Shown: piece after piece, positions 17,729 through 24,753 of the stretch
How the letters are laid out: every line of letters starts with the position of its first letter
How positions within the stretch are numbered: position 1 is the stretch's first letter
Origin: Deltaproteobacteria bacterium
GTDB lineage: Bacteria > Desulfobacterota > Desulfarculia > Adiutricales > Adiutricaceae
Reading direction: 5' to 3'
DNA: 33,904 nt
NCBI GenBank assembly: GCA_031263525.1
Contig: JAISFP010000507.1
Coordinates: 1-33,904 of the forward strand
Notes under the pieces: generated by a model
Databases searched by the model: none
Seen by the model: only the letters and a program-made list of their open reading frames with translations
Told to the model about the DNA's origin: nothing
Made by a program: the position numbers and the translations under genes

Positions 17729-19153
17729 ATGGTCATGGGGGCAATTTTAGGGGACATCATAGGTTCGAGTTTCGGTCCGGGGGTCCGCCCGAAGCCGGAC
17801 TTCGAGCTGTTGTCCGCAGGCTCGCGTCCTACTGGGATTAGCGTCATGACACTGGCCTGCGCCGATGCGGTTATGGCCGCCAGATCCGCCTTCCCCTCTC
17901 CCGTTCCGAGTGTCCAGATGAAAGCCGGCGGCAAGTCACGCTGCGAAGCGCTCTGGAGCGGACTGCCTACGCGCGAGTCCGTAGCGGCGATCTCGTGGGC
18001 CTGCCCCACCTGGCGGGCCCCCGCGCCGCCCGAAGACACGTCGGAACCCGGCAGGCTTTCCGGGGCGGATACCCGATCCAATGGGGACATGGACGGGGAC
18101 AGGCGCCGCGCACTGCTGGGCGTTATCGCGGCTTCGCGCATGCGGGCGCTGGCATCCGGGCGCGAGCTTCCCATCCTTGGAAGCCGGATGCTGGGATGGC
18201 TCGGACAAGACGGAGCAGGGCCCTTCGGGAGCTTCGGGAGCGGCGGTGCCGCGAGGGCGTCCGCCGCCGGGCTGGCCGCTTTCGATTGCCACGACGCGTC
18301 GCGGACTGCCGAGACGCTCTGCTCGCTCACGCACGACCACGTGGAGGGAACAAGGGGTGCCCGGGCCTTGGCCGTCGCGCTCTGCATGGCTCGTGACGGC
18401 GAATCCACCTGCCTGATTCGCAAGAAGATATCTGGGAATTTTTATCCTTTGAATTTCCGGATCTCCGATGTTCGGTCGAGTTACAGATACGACGCGACAT
18501 GCCGCGGCACCGTCCCGGTGGCCATAGAGTGTTTCCTGGAATCAACTTCCTTCGAGGAGGCGGTCCGTTCGGCGGCGTCGCTGGGCGGGGACAGCCCTAC
18601 CGTAACGTCCATGGCCGGCGCCCTTGCAGGCGCTTACTACGGCGTGCCGGAAAACCTCCGCTCCGGGGCCATGGGCATGCTCGACGGGGACCTTCGCGCG
18701 ATAGCTCTTGCCTGGGAATGCTTCGCTCCGCGCAGGGTCGGGGTTTACAGGTGGCTTACCGATTTTGGACCGAGGCTTGCCGCCTGCGCTTCCTCGCACG
18801 GAAGGTGGGAGCGCGACAGAACAGGGTACGGAATTGTCCGTCATCGCTACCGCGTTCCCAACGAGCCTTGGGACTCTCTTGTCATTGAGTTTGAGCGTGC
18901 CGTTTACGCTTTCGAAATGCTTCATCCGGAGTACGGGCTTAGGTACTACCTTGGGGTGCTTAAGAGGAAGGGCGCAAGCACCAGGAGTGCGTATGAGCGT
19001 CCCGATCCCGCGCGCATCGACGCGCACACGGCAGTCGCGTACATTTTCTTCGCGGTCCGCAAAGATCGTTTTTGCGGCGGCCAACTGGAGGCTATGATAC
19101 AGGAAGGGATAATCACGGAATGGCTCCTGCGCCTGGAGGACATAGACGGGTGA
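17729..19153 (+). CDS. ADP-ribosylglycohydrolase-fold protein with DUF6508-like C-terminus
   Basis: A 474-residue protein. Residues 1 to about 330 follow the ADP-ribosylglycohydrolase (DraG) family: GAILGDIIGSSF, DFELLSAGSRPTGISVMTLACADAV, GSGGAARASAAGLA, THDHVEGTRGARALA and GGDSPTVTSMAGALAGAYYG. Active members have TDDT where this has PTGI and GGDTDT where this has GGDSPT, so most acidic metal ligands are gone and hydrolase activity is doubtful. Residues about 340-474 (FEMLHPEYGLRYYLGVL, DRFCGGQLEAMIQEGII) look like DUF6508. The start at 17729 has GGGAGGA 9 bp upstream; an in-frame ATG two codons later is the alternative. Codon use is visibly more A/T-tolerant than neighbouring genes, and the gene lies alone between two inverted MITEs, which suggests transfer. 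It could bind ADP-ribose without cleaving it. Confidence 0.8.
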   Translation: MVMGAILGDIIGSSFGPGVRPKPDFELLSAGSRPTGISVMTLACADAVMAARSAFPSPVPSVQMKAGGKSRCEALWSGLPTRESVAAISWACPTWRAPAPPEDTSEPGRLSGADTRSNGDMDGDRRRALLGVIAASRMRALASGRELPILGSRMLGWLGQDGAGPFGSFGSGGAARASAAGLAAFDCHDASRTAETLCSLTHDHVEGTRGARALAVALCMARDGESTCLIRKKISGNFYPLNFRISDVRSSYRYDATCRGTVPVAIECFLESTSFEEAVRSAASLGGDSPTVTSMAGALAGAYYGVPENLRSGAMGMLDGDLRAIALAWECFAPRRVGVYRWLTDFGPRLAACASSHGRWERDRTGYGIVRHRYRVPNEPWDSLVIEFERAVYAFEMLHPEYGLRYYLGVLKRKGASTRSAYERPDPARIDAHTAVAYIFFAVRKDRFCGGQLEAMIQEGIITEWLLRLEDIDG

Positions 19154-19883
19154 GCTTAACGGCGGACCCTTTCCGGTTGTCCAAATGGGTTGACCTCCGC
19201 GAATGAAGAGACGAAGAGGCTTTCCCCGTGTTTTAGCCCGGCACGGCTTGACTGGATCTGGTCCCTTTCCTCCTCCCACCACCGCCGCAACGATCAACCC
19301 TCGCAACTGACCGTCGCGACGACACCCCCTTGACGACCCGGAAAATTTCTCCGCATCGCCTTTAACCTTCCCGGCGGAAGGGACGGGGGAGACCAGCAGA
19401 AAGCCGGGAGGTTCGGGCTGCCGAGGACATTGGCCTTTCGCGCATTTTTCTCCTTTCGCGCCTTCGGAAATCGAAACATGCCGGGCCGTGGTCGTCAAAA
19501 TCTCTTGAGTTTCCCATGATTCAGACCGTTGGGCATCGGGAACCTCACGTCCTCATGCTGTTTGGTCTTCGGAAGTTACCGCCCACATGACGTCAGAGCT
19601 TGGGATGGTCCCAGGTTCGGGCCGGCCTGGCTTCGCAGCCCGACAGTAAAATTCTCTGATGTCACAATACCTTGTCTGCCGCAGTCAGTTCCCGCTCGGA
19701 AATTATTGACCATTCCTGTTAAATTATTCTTGCTTAGGTAATGGATGGAATTTTTGAAGAACCGAAAAATTTTAAAATTATTTGAAATTGGAAGTATTAT
19801 GTGGAATTTTTGACGCGTTAAGCAAAATAATTCTCGAGGACAGTATAATCTAAAAAAATTCAACCTTATACTGTCAATATTGC
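19154..19883. other. Island right flank, no gene seen
   Basis: GC-rich to about 19,520, then increasingly AT-rich (19,740-19,880 is mostly A and T). No ORF has recognisable motifs. A 318-residue minus-strand frame here is a shadow that continues into the glycohydrolase-like gene. Confidence 0.5.
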
Positions 19884-20028
19884 TATTACCCGTTTAATTT
19901 AATGTCTGAATTTTAGCTGTCAGCCTACGGGTGGAGAGACTGGGAAACAGCCCAGCCCTGCTATCTCCTTGTCATGATTCGCTCTAAAACATGGAAGAAG
20001 ATTCCGACATTCAATTAAACGGGTAATA
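19884..20028 (-). mobile_element. MITE-like element, copy B
   Basis: A 145-bp element with 28-bp terminal inverted repeats: 19884-19911 and 20001-20028. Both outer ends read TATTACCCGTTTAATT, so the termini are better preserved than in copy A. The reverse complement aligns along its length with copy A, so the two copies form an inverted pair around the ADP-ribosylglycohydrolase-like gene. There is no ORF inside. Confidence 0.8.
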
Positions 20029-20242
20029 TGTTTGAAAAAAAATATTGCTCATGAATGTCAGGTCTCCAGACACGATTAGGAACCTGTCACAATCTTTTAG
20101 TGTGAAGTGGACAGTCAAGCCGGCAAGTCAAGAGTTTTCTGAAATTCGGTGGCACTCAGGAAGTTGCAGGGGGCATGACTCAGGAAATTACAGGAAAGAC
20201 CCTAAACCGAAAGAGTGTTGAAATGAACGTTAAGGCAGATGC

Positions 20243-20258
20243 TGGCATGTTTCTTGTC
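20243..20258 (+). promoter_or_regulatory. Possible sigma-54-type promoter
   Basis: TGGCAT-N5-TTGTC fits the -24/-12 spacing (TGGCAY-N5-TTGCW) with one mismatch in the -12 box. It lies about 535 bp upstream of the EIIA start, which is far, and no sigma-54 activator gene is visible. A chance match is quite possible. Confidence 0.2.
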
Positions 20259-20293
20259 ATTCGCATGATTTCCGTCATTGGACGACATGTCCG

Positions 20294-20332
20294 TTCTGCG
20301 CCTCAGTTCTGCGCCTCAGTTCTGTGCCTCAG
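20294..20332. repeat. 13-bp tandem repeat, three units
   Basis: TTCTGCGCCTCAG repeated three times, the third with one change (TTCTGTGCCTCAG). Confidence 0.85.
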
Positions 20333-20650
20333 TCAGCTGCCTGCGCTCCGAGCCTTCTGTCGGAGGCGTCCGGAACTCTGCGAGCTCGACACCAGATTCC
20401 GGCTCCGAAACGGCCGTATGGCTGACGTCGAGAAAGCTCGGCTGGAGAAAGGCAAGTCAATGCCGTGTCCGGGAACGGCAACGCGTAGCAGGCGGCACGT
20501 TTTATCCTGTAAAGTCAGCCGAGCGGGGACGTCAGCCGGCGCGACATGACGTTCCGGAACGTATGTTGCCTGACACACGGACTGCCGTGGCGGCCGGCAG
20601 ACGACCGGAAGGAGACCGCATGAGGATGAAAACATAAAAAATTACGCATG

Positions 20651-20683
20651 AACCGCCCCGGGGGCAGCAGCTCCGGAGCGGTT
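20651..20683 (+). promoter_or_regulatory. GC-rich hairpin in leader of PTS cluster
   Basis: AACCGCCCCGG and CCGGAGCGGTT form an 11-bp stem with one mismatch around an 11-nt loop. It lies about 110 bp before the EIIA start. No T-run follows, so a regulatory or mRNA-stability role is as likely as termination. Confidence 0.35.
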
Positions 20684-20790
20684 TGAATGTATATTGCATC
20701 TGAGGCTGAGGGAAGGGAAGCCAGGCCCGAACGTCCGTGAGGGCGGTGAGTTGCGGCCCCTTCACGAAATTCCTGAAAGGCGTGGCTGGC

Positions 20791-21276
20791 ATGATAATCG
20801 AGAGACTGGATCTTTCCAGGATCAGGCTTGGAATGGGGAGCGTGTCGCGCGACGGGCTCCTGACGGAGCTTGGCTCGACACTGGTCGAGTCCGGGCTGTG
20901 CAGGGAGAGCTACCCGCAGGCCCTGGTAGCCCGCGAGGCCGAGTCGCCGACCGGCCTTGACATGGGCGGCTTCGGGATAGCGATACCGCACACGGACGTG
21001 ACGCACGTGATAAGCCCGGGGATAGCCATTGGCGTGCCCGTTGCCCCGGTTCGCTTCACGGCGATGGGCACCGACGACGAGTTCGTGGACGCGAGGATAG
21101 TCTGCGCCCTGGCCATTGACGACCCGGCCGCGCATCTGGACTTCGTCGAGGCGCTCCTCTCGGTCCTCCGGGACCTGGGGACCCTCGAGCGGCTGGCTGC
21201 GGCGGGTACGGCGGGCGAGGTGATGGAGATTATCCGCGCGAAGGAGCAGGCCGCCTCCCGGAACGGCGGCGGATGA
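20791..21276 (+). CDS. gatA: PTS EIIA component, galactitol/fructose type
   Basis: A 161-residue EIIA domain of the mannitol/fructose/galactitol superfamily. It accepts phosphate from HPr on the histidine of IPHTD (His67, in GGFGIAIPHTD) and passes it to EIIB. Nearby hallmarks are YPQALVAREAESPTGLDMG before the histidine and VVAP-type strand IAIGVPVAPVRF after it. Single-domain length matches GatA. Start ATG 20791 follows GAAAGGC about 11 bp upstream; an upstream in-frame ATG at 20737 would add 18 unlikely residues. It is the first of three tightly spaced PTS genes (EIIA, EIIB, EIIC). The sugar is inferred from the EIIC type and the adjacent dehydrogenase and aldolase. Confidence 0.88.
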   Translation: MIIERLDLSRIRLGMGSVSRDGLLTELGSTLVESGLCRESYPQALVAREAESPTGLDMGGFGIAIPHTDVTHVISPGIAIGVPVAPVRFTAMGTDDEFVDARIVCALAIDDPAAHLDFVEALLSVLRDLGTLERLAAAGTAGEVMEIIRAKEQAASRNGGG

Positions 21277-21365
21277 CGGGCCGCCCGGACCCGCGCGTCG
21301 CGCAGGGCCGTGGGGCTGAAGACCGGCGGGGCCGTGCCCCGGCCGGAGAAAAGGAGCGTGTCCAG

Positions 21366-21650
21366 ATGAAGAAGAGGGTAATAGTCGCCTGCGGGGGGGC
21401 CGTGGCCACTTCCACGGTGGCCGCCAGCAAGGTGACCGAACTTTGCGCGGAGTCGGGGGTGGACGTCGAGATCGTGCAGTGCAGGGTCTCGGAGATAGCG
21501 TCGCACGCCGACGGTGCGGCCCTGATCGTGGCGACCAGCAAGGTCACCAAGGACTACGGCATCCCCTTCGTGAGCGGGATGCCTTTCATCTCCGGGGTGG
21601 GGGTCGACAAGGCCCGCCAGGCCATCCTGGACGCGCTGAAGGCGGAATAG
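21366..21650 (+). CDS. gatB: PTS EIIB component, galactitol type
   Basis: A 94-residue EIIB of the galactitol family. The phosphorylated cysteine is Cys9 in MKKRVIVACGGAVATST, at the P-loop after the first strand. It takes phosphate from EIIA His67 and transfers it to the sugar during transport through EIIC. IVATSKVTKDYGIPFVSGMPFISGVG matches the second half of GatB-like proteins. An AAGGAG lies 11 bp before the ATG. It follows the EIIA gene by 89 bp. Length equals that of E. coli GatB. Confidence 0.9.
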   Translation: MKKRVIVACGGAVATSTVAASKVTELCAESGVDVEIVQCRVSEIASHADGAALIVATSKVTKDYGIPFVSGMPFISGVGVDKARQAILDALKAE

Positions 21651-21747
21651 GCGGCGTGGAACGAGGCCCTGCCGGGCCCCTTGAGAGGCGGGAAGCAGGC
21701 GACAGGCCGTGCCCCGCCAGCCCTTCAACTTCCAAGGGATTTTCAAC

Positions 21748-23154
21748 ATGGAACAATTTCTGAAAGCGATCCAGTTCATCGTGGATCTCGGTCCCTCCGT
21801 CATGCTCCCCGTGGTGATGACGGTGCTAGCCCTCTGCTTCCGCGTCAGCTTCGGACGGGCCCTCCGCTCCGGCATGATAATCGGCGTCGGCTTCGTCGGG
21901 ATTGGGCTTGTCATAAGCCTGCTCACCAACAACCTCGGACCCGCCGCCCACGACATGTCCCAGCGCTTCGGCATGAGCCTGTCGGTCGTGGACATCGGCT
22001 GGCCAGGCGCCAGCCCGCTCACCTGGGCATCCCGCGTCGCCGTCCTGGCCATACCGGTCGCGATACTGGTGAACCTGCTCATGCTCTTCACCCGGACGAC
22101 ACGGGTGGTGAACGTGGACATCTGGAACATCTGGCACTTCGCCTTCACGGGCGCGCTCGTGAACCTCGCCACCGGCAGCCTCGCCTGGGGCATCTTCGGC
22201 GTCGTCGTCCACTCCGCCCTGGCCTACAAGTTCGGAGACTGGTTCGCCCCGGTCATCGAGGAGTACTACGAGCTCGAAGGCATCGCCGTGCCCCACGGCA
22301 CCTCCGCCTACATGGGGCCGGTGGCCGTGCCCGTCGACTGGGCCATTGACAGGATCCCCGGCATCCGCGACATCAACATCAACTCGACCCTCATCGAGGA
22401 GAAGTTCGGCACCTTCGGCGAGCCCATGGTGCTCGGTGGCATCCTGGGCTGCATCATAGGGTTCCTGGCCGGCTACGACGTGAGGGGGGTCCTCACCCTC
22501 GGCATCCAGATGGCCGCCGTCATGGTCCTCATGCCCAAGGTCGTCAAGTGCATCATGGAGGGCCTGCTCCCCATCTCCGAGGCCGCGAAGGCCTCACTCC
22601 AGAAGAGGTTCTCCGGCGGCAACTTCTACATCGGCCTCGACCCCGCGATTCTCCTGGGCGACTCCCAGGTCGTCTCGGCCGGGCTCATCTTCGTGCCGCT
22701 CACCATCGTCATAGCGATCCTCATGCCCGGAAACGAGGTCCTCCCCTTCGGCGATCTCGCAACCATCGGCTTCTTCATCGCCATGGCGGTCGGCATCCAT
22801 AAGGGCAACCTCTTCCGGACCCTCATATCCGGCTCGATCATCATGGTCATCACGATCTGGATCGCGAACCAGACCATAGCCCTGAACACCATGCTCGCCA
22901 AGAGCGTCGGCTCCAGCCTCGTCGTGGACGAGGCCACCCGGATAGCCTCCCTCGACCAGGGGGGGAGCCCCATCACCTACCTCCTGACCCAGGTGCTGGG
23001 CGTCATGAACGTCAACGGCTTCATGGTGATAGGCATCGTCTACGCGTTCTGCATCGTCTTCACGGCCCTCATCTACCGTTCGAGGATGGCCAAGAAGAGG
23101 GCGGCAGTCGCAGCCGCCAAGCTCTCCGGCGTCACCGCCCCCCACGGCGCGTAA
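21748..23154 (+). CDS. gatC: PTS EIIC permease, galactitol type
   Basis: A 468-residue integral membrane permease of the EIIC-Gat family, with roughly nine to twelve hydrophobic segments. Examples are SVMLPVVMTVLALCFRV, GMIIGVGFVGIGLVISLL, VAVLAIPVAILVNLLMLF, IIGFLAGYDVRG and a final IVYAFCIVFTALIY, ending in a lysine/alanine-rich cytoplasmic tail. The VVNVDIWNIWHFAFTGALV and IGLDPAILLGDSQVVSAGL segments are typical of GatC. It carries the sugar alcohol across the inner membrane while EIIB phosphorylates it. Start ATG 21748 follows an AAGGGA; the upstream ATG at 21709 would add 13 non-hydrophobic residues. It is the last of the EIIABC run and is followed by a strong hairpin. Confidence 0.92.
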   Translation: MEQFLKAIQFIVDLGPSVMLPVVMTVLALCFRVSFGRALRSGMIIGVGFVGIGLVISLLTNNLGPAAHDMSQRFGMSLSVVDIGWPGASPLTWASRVAVLAIPVAILVNLLMLFTRTTRVVNVDIWNIWHFAFTGALVNLATGSLAWGIFGVVVHSALAYKFGDWFAPVIEEYYELEGIAVPHGTSAYMGPVAVPVDWAIDRIPGIRDININSTLIEEKFGTFGEPMVLGGILGCIIGFLAGYDVRGVLTLGIQMAAVMVLMPKVVKCIMEGLLPISEAAKASLQKRFSGGNFYIGLDPAILLGDSQVVSAGLIFVPLTIVIAILMPGNEVLPFGDLATIGFFIAMAVGIHKGNLFRTLISGSIIMVITIWIANQTIALNTMLAKSVGSSLVVDEATRIASLDQGGSPITYLLTQVLGVMNVNGFMVIGIVYAFCIVFTALIYRSRMAKKRAAVAAAKLSGVTAPHGA

Positions 23155-23184
23155 GGGCCGCAGAACGGGCCCTGCGGGCGTCCG

Positions 23185-23212
23185 GGCGTCCGGGACTACG
23201 GTCCCGGACGCC
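23185..23212 (+). terminator. Strong hairpin after the EIIC gene
   Basis: Perfect 12-bp stem GGCGTCCGGGAC/GTCCCGGACGCC with a UACG tetraloop, 31 bp after the EIIC stop. UACG is an unusually stable loop. No T-run follows, so it may act as a terminator or as a 3' stabiliser of the EIIABC message. Confidence 0.6.
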
Positions 23213-23849
23213 GGCCCGCCCGGCTCCCTGGCCGGGAGTCGCCGAGATCGGACGGACATGCCTGGGACGCGGTCGGGGACGGACTGGGTCGCCTCCCGAC
23301 CCGACCCGGCAGTGCGGGCGAGGCAGGACAGGCCCTCGCGAGGCAGGACGGGACAGGACGATTCCGGACAGGGCGAGGAGAGGTTAGACAGGACAGGGCA
23401 GGACAGGACAGGACGATTCTGGACAGGGCGAGGAGAGGTAAGACAGGACAGGGCGAGGCAGGACAGGTCTGGACAGAGCGAGGTAGGACAGGTCTGAACC
23501 GGCCGAGGCATGACAGAACTTTACAATCCATTACTTGACGGCACAGTACGGGACAGGACGACAGAATAAGGACTGGTCGATAAAGTACAGGACTGGCGAT
23601 ACCCAAATAAACAACAGCTGAAGGACTTAAGCTTCGTAAATATTTCTCGCGTCAAAGCGATCCTGAATGAAGCGCGCTACGATAATCAATGCCGGGCACC
23701 CGGAGGCCGCAGGCGGCCGTTTGGCGGGCATCCTCGAAACTGAAATGAGCCTGCGGCTGAAACGCCTCCGGCCGGAACACAACAGTCCATGACAGGCGGC
23801 GGGCGGAGGGCCTTGAGGCTCGTCCGGCCCCTCCGCAGCGGAGATAGCT
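23213..23849. other. Intergenic region between EIIC and HPr
   Basis: Contains the GGACAGG-type repeat array (about 23,320-23,510), then a short AT-rich stretch (about 23,560-23,660) that may hold the HPr promoter, then GC-rich sequence up to the HPr start. No gene is seen. Confidence 0.55.
23320..23510. repeat. GGACAGGACAGG-type degenerate tandem repeat
   Basis: Many variants of AGGACAGGAC and GGGCGAGGAGAGGT alternate. A longer phrase ACAGGACGATTC(C/T)GGACAG occurs twice. It is non-coding and private to this gap. Confidence 0.8.
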
Positions 23850-24227
23850 ATGGTTTCCGAGAAGCTGGTCATCAAGAGCCCTGCGGGACTTCACGCGCGG
23901 CCTCTCTCGAAGTTCATGAAGGCTGTCAAGAGCTTCAAGAGCGAGATAGTCATGGTCACCCCGAAGGGCGAGGTCAACTGCCGAAGCATAGTCGGCCTCC
24001 TGGGAGCGGCAATAAAGAACGGGACCGAGGTGGAGCTGAAGGTGAACGGCCCTGACGAGGCCGAGGCCCTGGCCGGTCTCGTGGAGCTCCTCGAGAGCTT
24101 TGCCCATGACAAGGTCGAGATTGAGTCGGAGGCGGTGACGCCGGGGGAGGAGAAGCCCCCCTGCGGCGGTGCCGCCGGAGATGAGAAGCCTCTGGAGGAT
24201 TCCGCCTGCGGCGGCCCGACCGGGTAG
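23850..24227 (+). CDS. ptsH: HPr phosphocarrier protein with repeat-encoded C-terminal tail
   Basis: A 125-residue protein. Residues 1 to about 88 are HPr. His15 in SPAGLHARPLSKF takes phosphate from enzyme I and hands it to EIIA; Ser46 in NCRSIVGLLGAAI is at the position used by HPr kinase/phosphorylase. HPr is normally 85-90 residues, so the last 36 or so are extra. They are low-complexity (EEKPPCGGAAGDEKPLEDSACGGPTG) and are encoded by the first units of the 42-bp repeat that follows. The TAG stop sits inside the repeat. The start at 23850 gives the standard HPr N-terminus, although only a weak GGAG lies upstream. The enzyme I gene follows after the repeat array. Confidence 0.92.
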   Translation: MVSEKLVIKSPAGLHARPLSKFMKAVKSFKSEIVMVTPKGEVNCRSIVGLLGAAIKNGTEVELKVNGPDEAEALAGLVELLESFAHDKVEIESEAVTPGEEKPPCGGAAGDEKPLEDSACGGPTG

Positions 24228-24480
24228 AAACCTCGGGTGGATTCCGCCTGCGGCGGCTCGACCGGGTAGAAGCCTCGGGAGGATTCCCCCCTGGACGGCC
24301 CGGTCGAGAGGAAGCCTCGGGAGGATTCCCTCTTGGACGGCCCGATCGGGTAGAAGCCTCGGGAGGATTCCCCTTGGACGGCCCGGTCGAGCAGAAGCCT
24401 CGGGAGGATACCCCCTGCGGCGATGCTGCGGGAGATTGGAAGCCTCGGGAGGATTCCCCCTGCGGCTGCCCGACCTGGGA
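24143..24480 (+). repeat. 42-bp tandem repeat, about seven units
   Basis: Units start with GAAGCCTCGGGAGGATTCC at 24185, 24227, 24269, 24311, 24353, 24394 and 24439. Spacing is 42 bp in most, 41 and 45 in the last two. Since 42 is 14 codons, the HPr frame continues as a 14-residue repeat (KPREDSACGGPTG-like) interrupted by in-frame TAG codons at some unit boundaries. The first unit overlaps the end of the HPr gene. The start of the array is approximate. Confidence 0.9.
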
Positions 24481-24753
24481 GAAGACTCTCTTGCCCGGGG
24501 GCTTGGAGCGAGATGGCCGGGAAGACGGACACCGTGTCCGGGCCTGCGCCCGAGGGCGCGCGCGGGGCGGAACCCTGCCAGGCGACACGGTCGGGGCTCC
24601 CCGGGACCGTGGCAGGGCGGTCGCCCGGAACGGCTTCCCTGCGGCCGCGCGGCCGGCCGGCACGGACCCGGTTTCCGGAGGCCGGGTGAGGACACTGAAT
24701 TCCGCGGGCGGAGGCCGGCGCTCACGGCCGGCCCGGCGCGGGGGAGGTGGGAC
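24481..24753. other. Short gap before the enzyme I gene
   Basis: GC-rich sequence that stays open in the enzyme I frame all the way from 24169, but encodes arginine/glycine/proline-rich residues unlike any enzyme I. It is therefore taken as non-coding. Confidence 0.5.

Larger units (their letters stand above)
20029..20790. other. Intergenic region upstream of the PTS cluster
   Basis: About 760 bp without a convincing gene. It contains a 13-bp triple repeat, a sigma-54-like sequence and a GC-rich hairpin, listed separately, and is AT-rich near 20,030-20,060. The promoter of the PTS genes should lie here. No regulator gene is present in the window. Confidence 0.5.

Noticed and set aside
17032-20028. 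Classical composite transposon
   Set aside because: Neither end carries a transposase gene and no target-site duplication is evident, so only a MITE-bounded island is claimed.
20175-20549. 124-residue ORF upstream of the PTS cluster
   Set aside because: It crosses a 13-bp tandem repeat, lacks a ribosome site and shows no motif.
24169-24753. N-terminal extension of enzyme I giving a 754-residue protein
   Set aside because: The extra residues are repeat-encoded Arg/Gly/Pro sequence, while a strong ribosome site and the standard enzyme I start lie at 24754.
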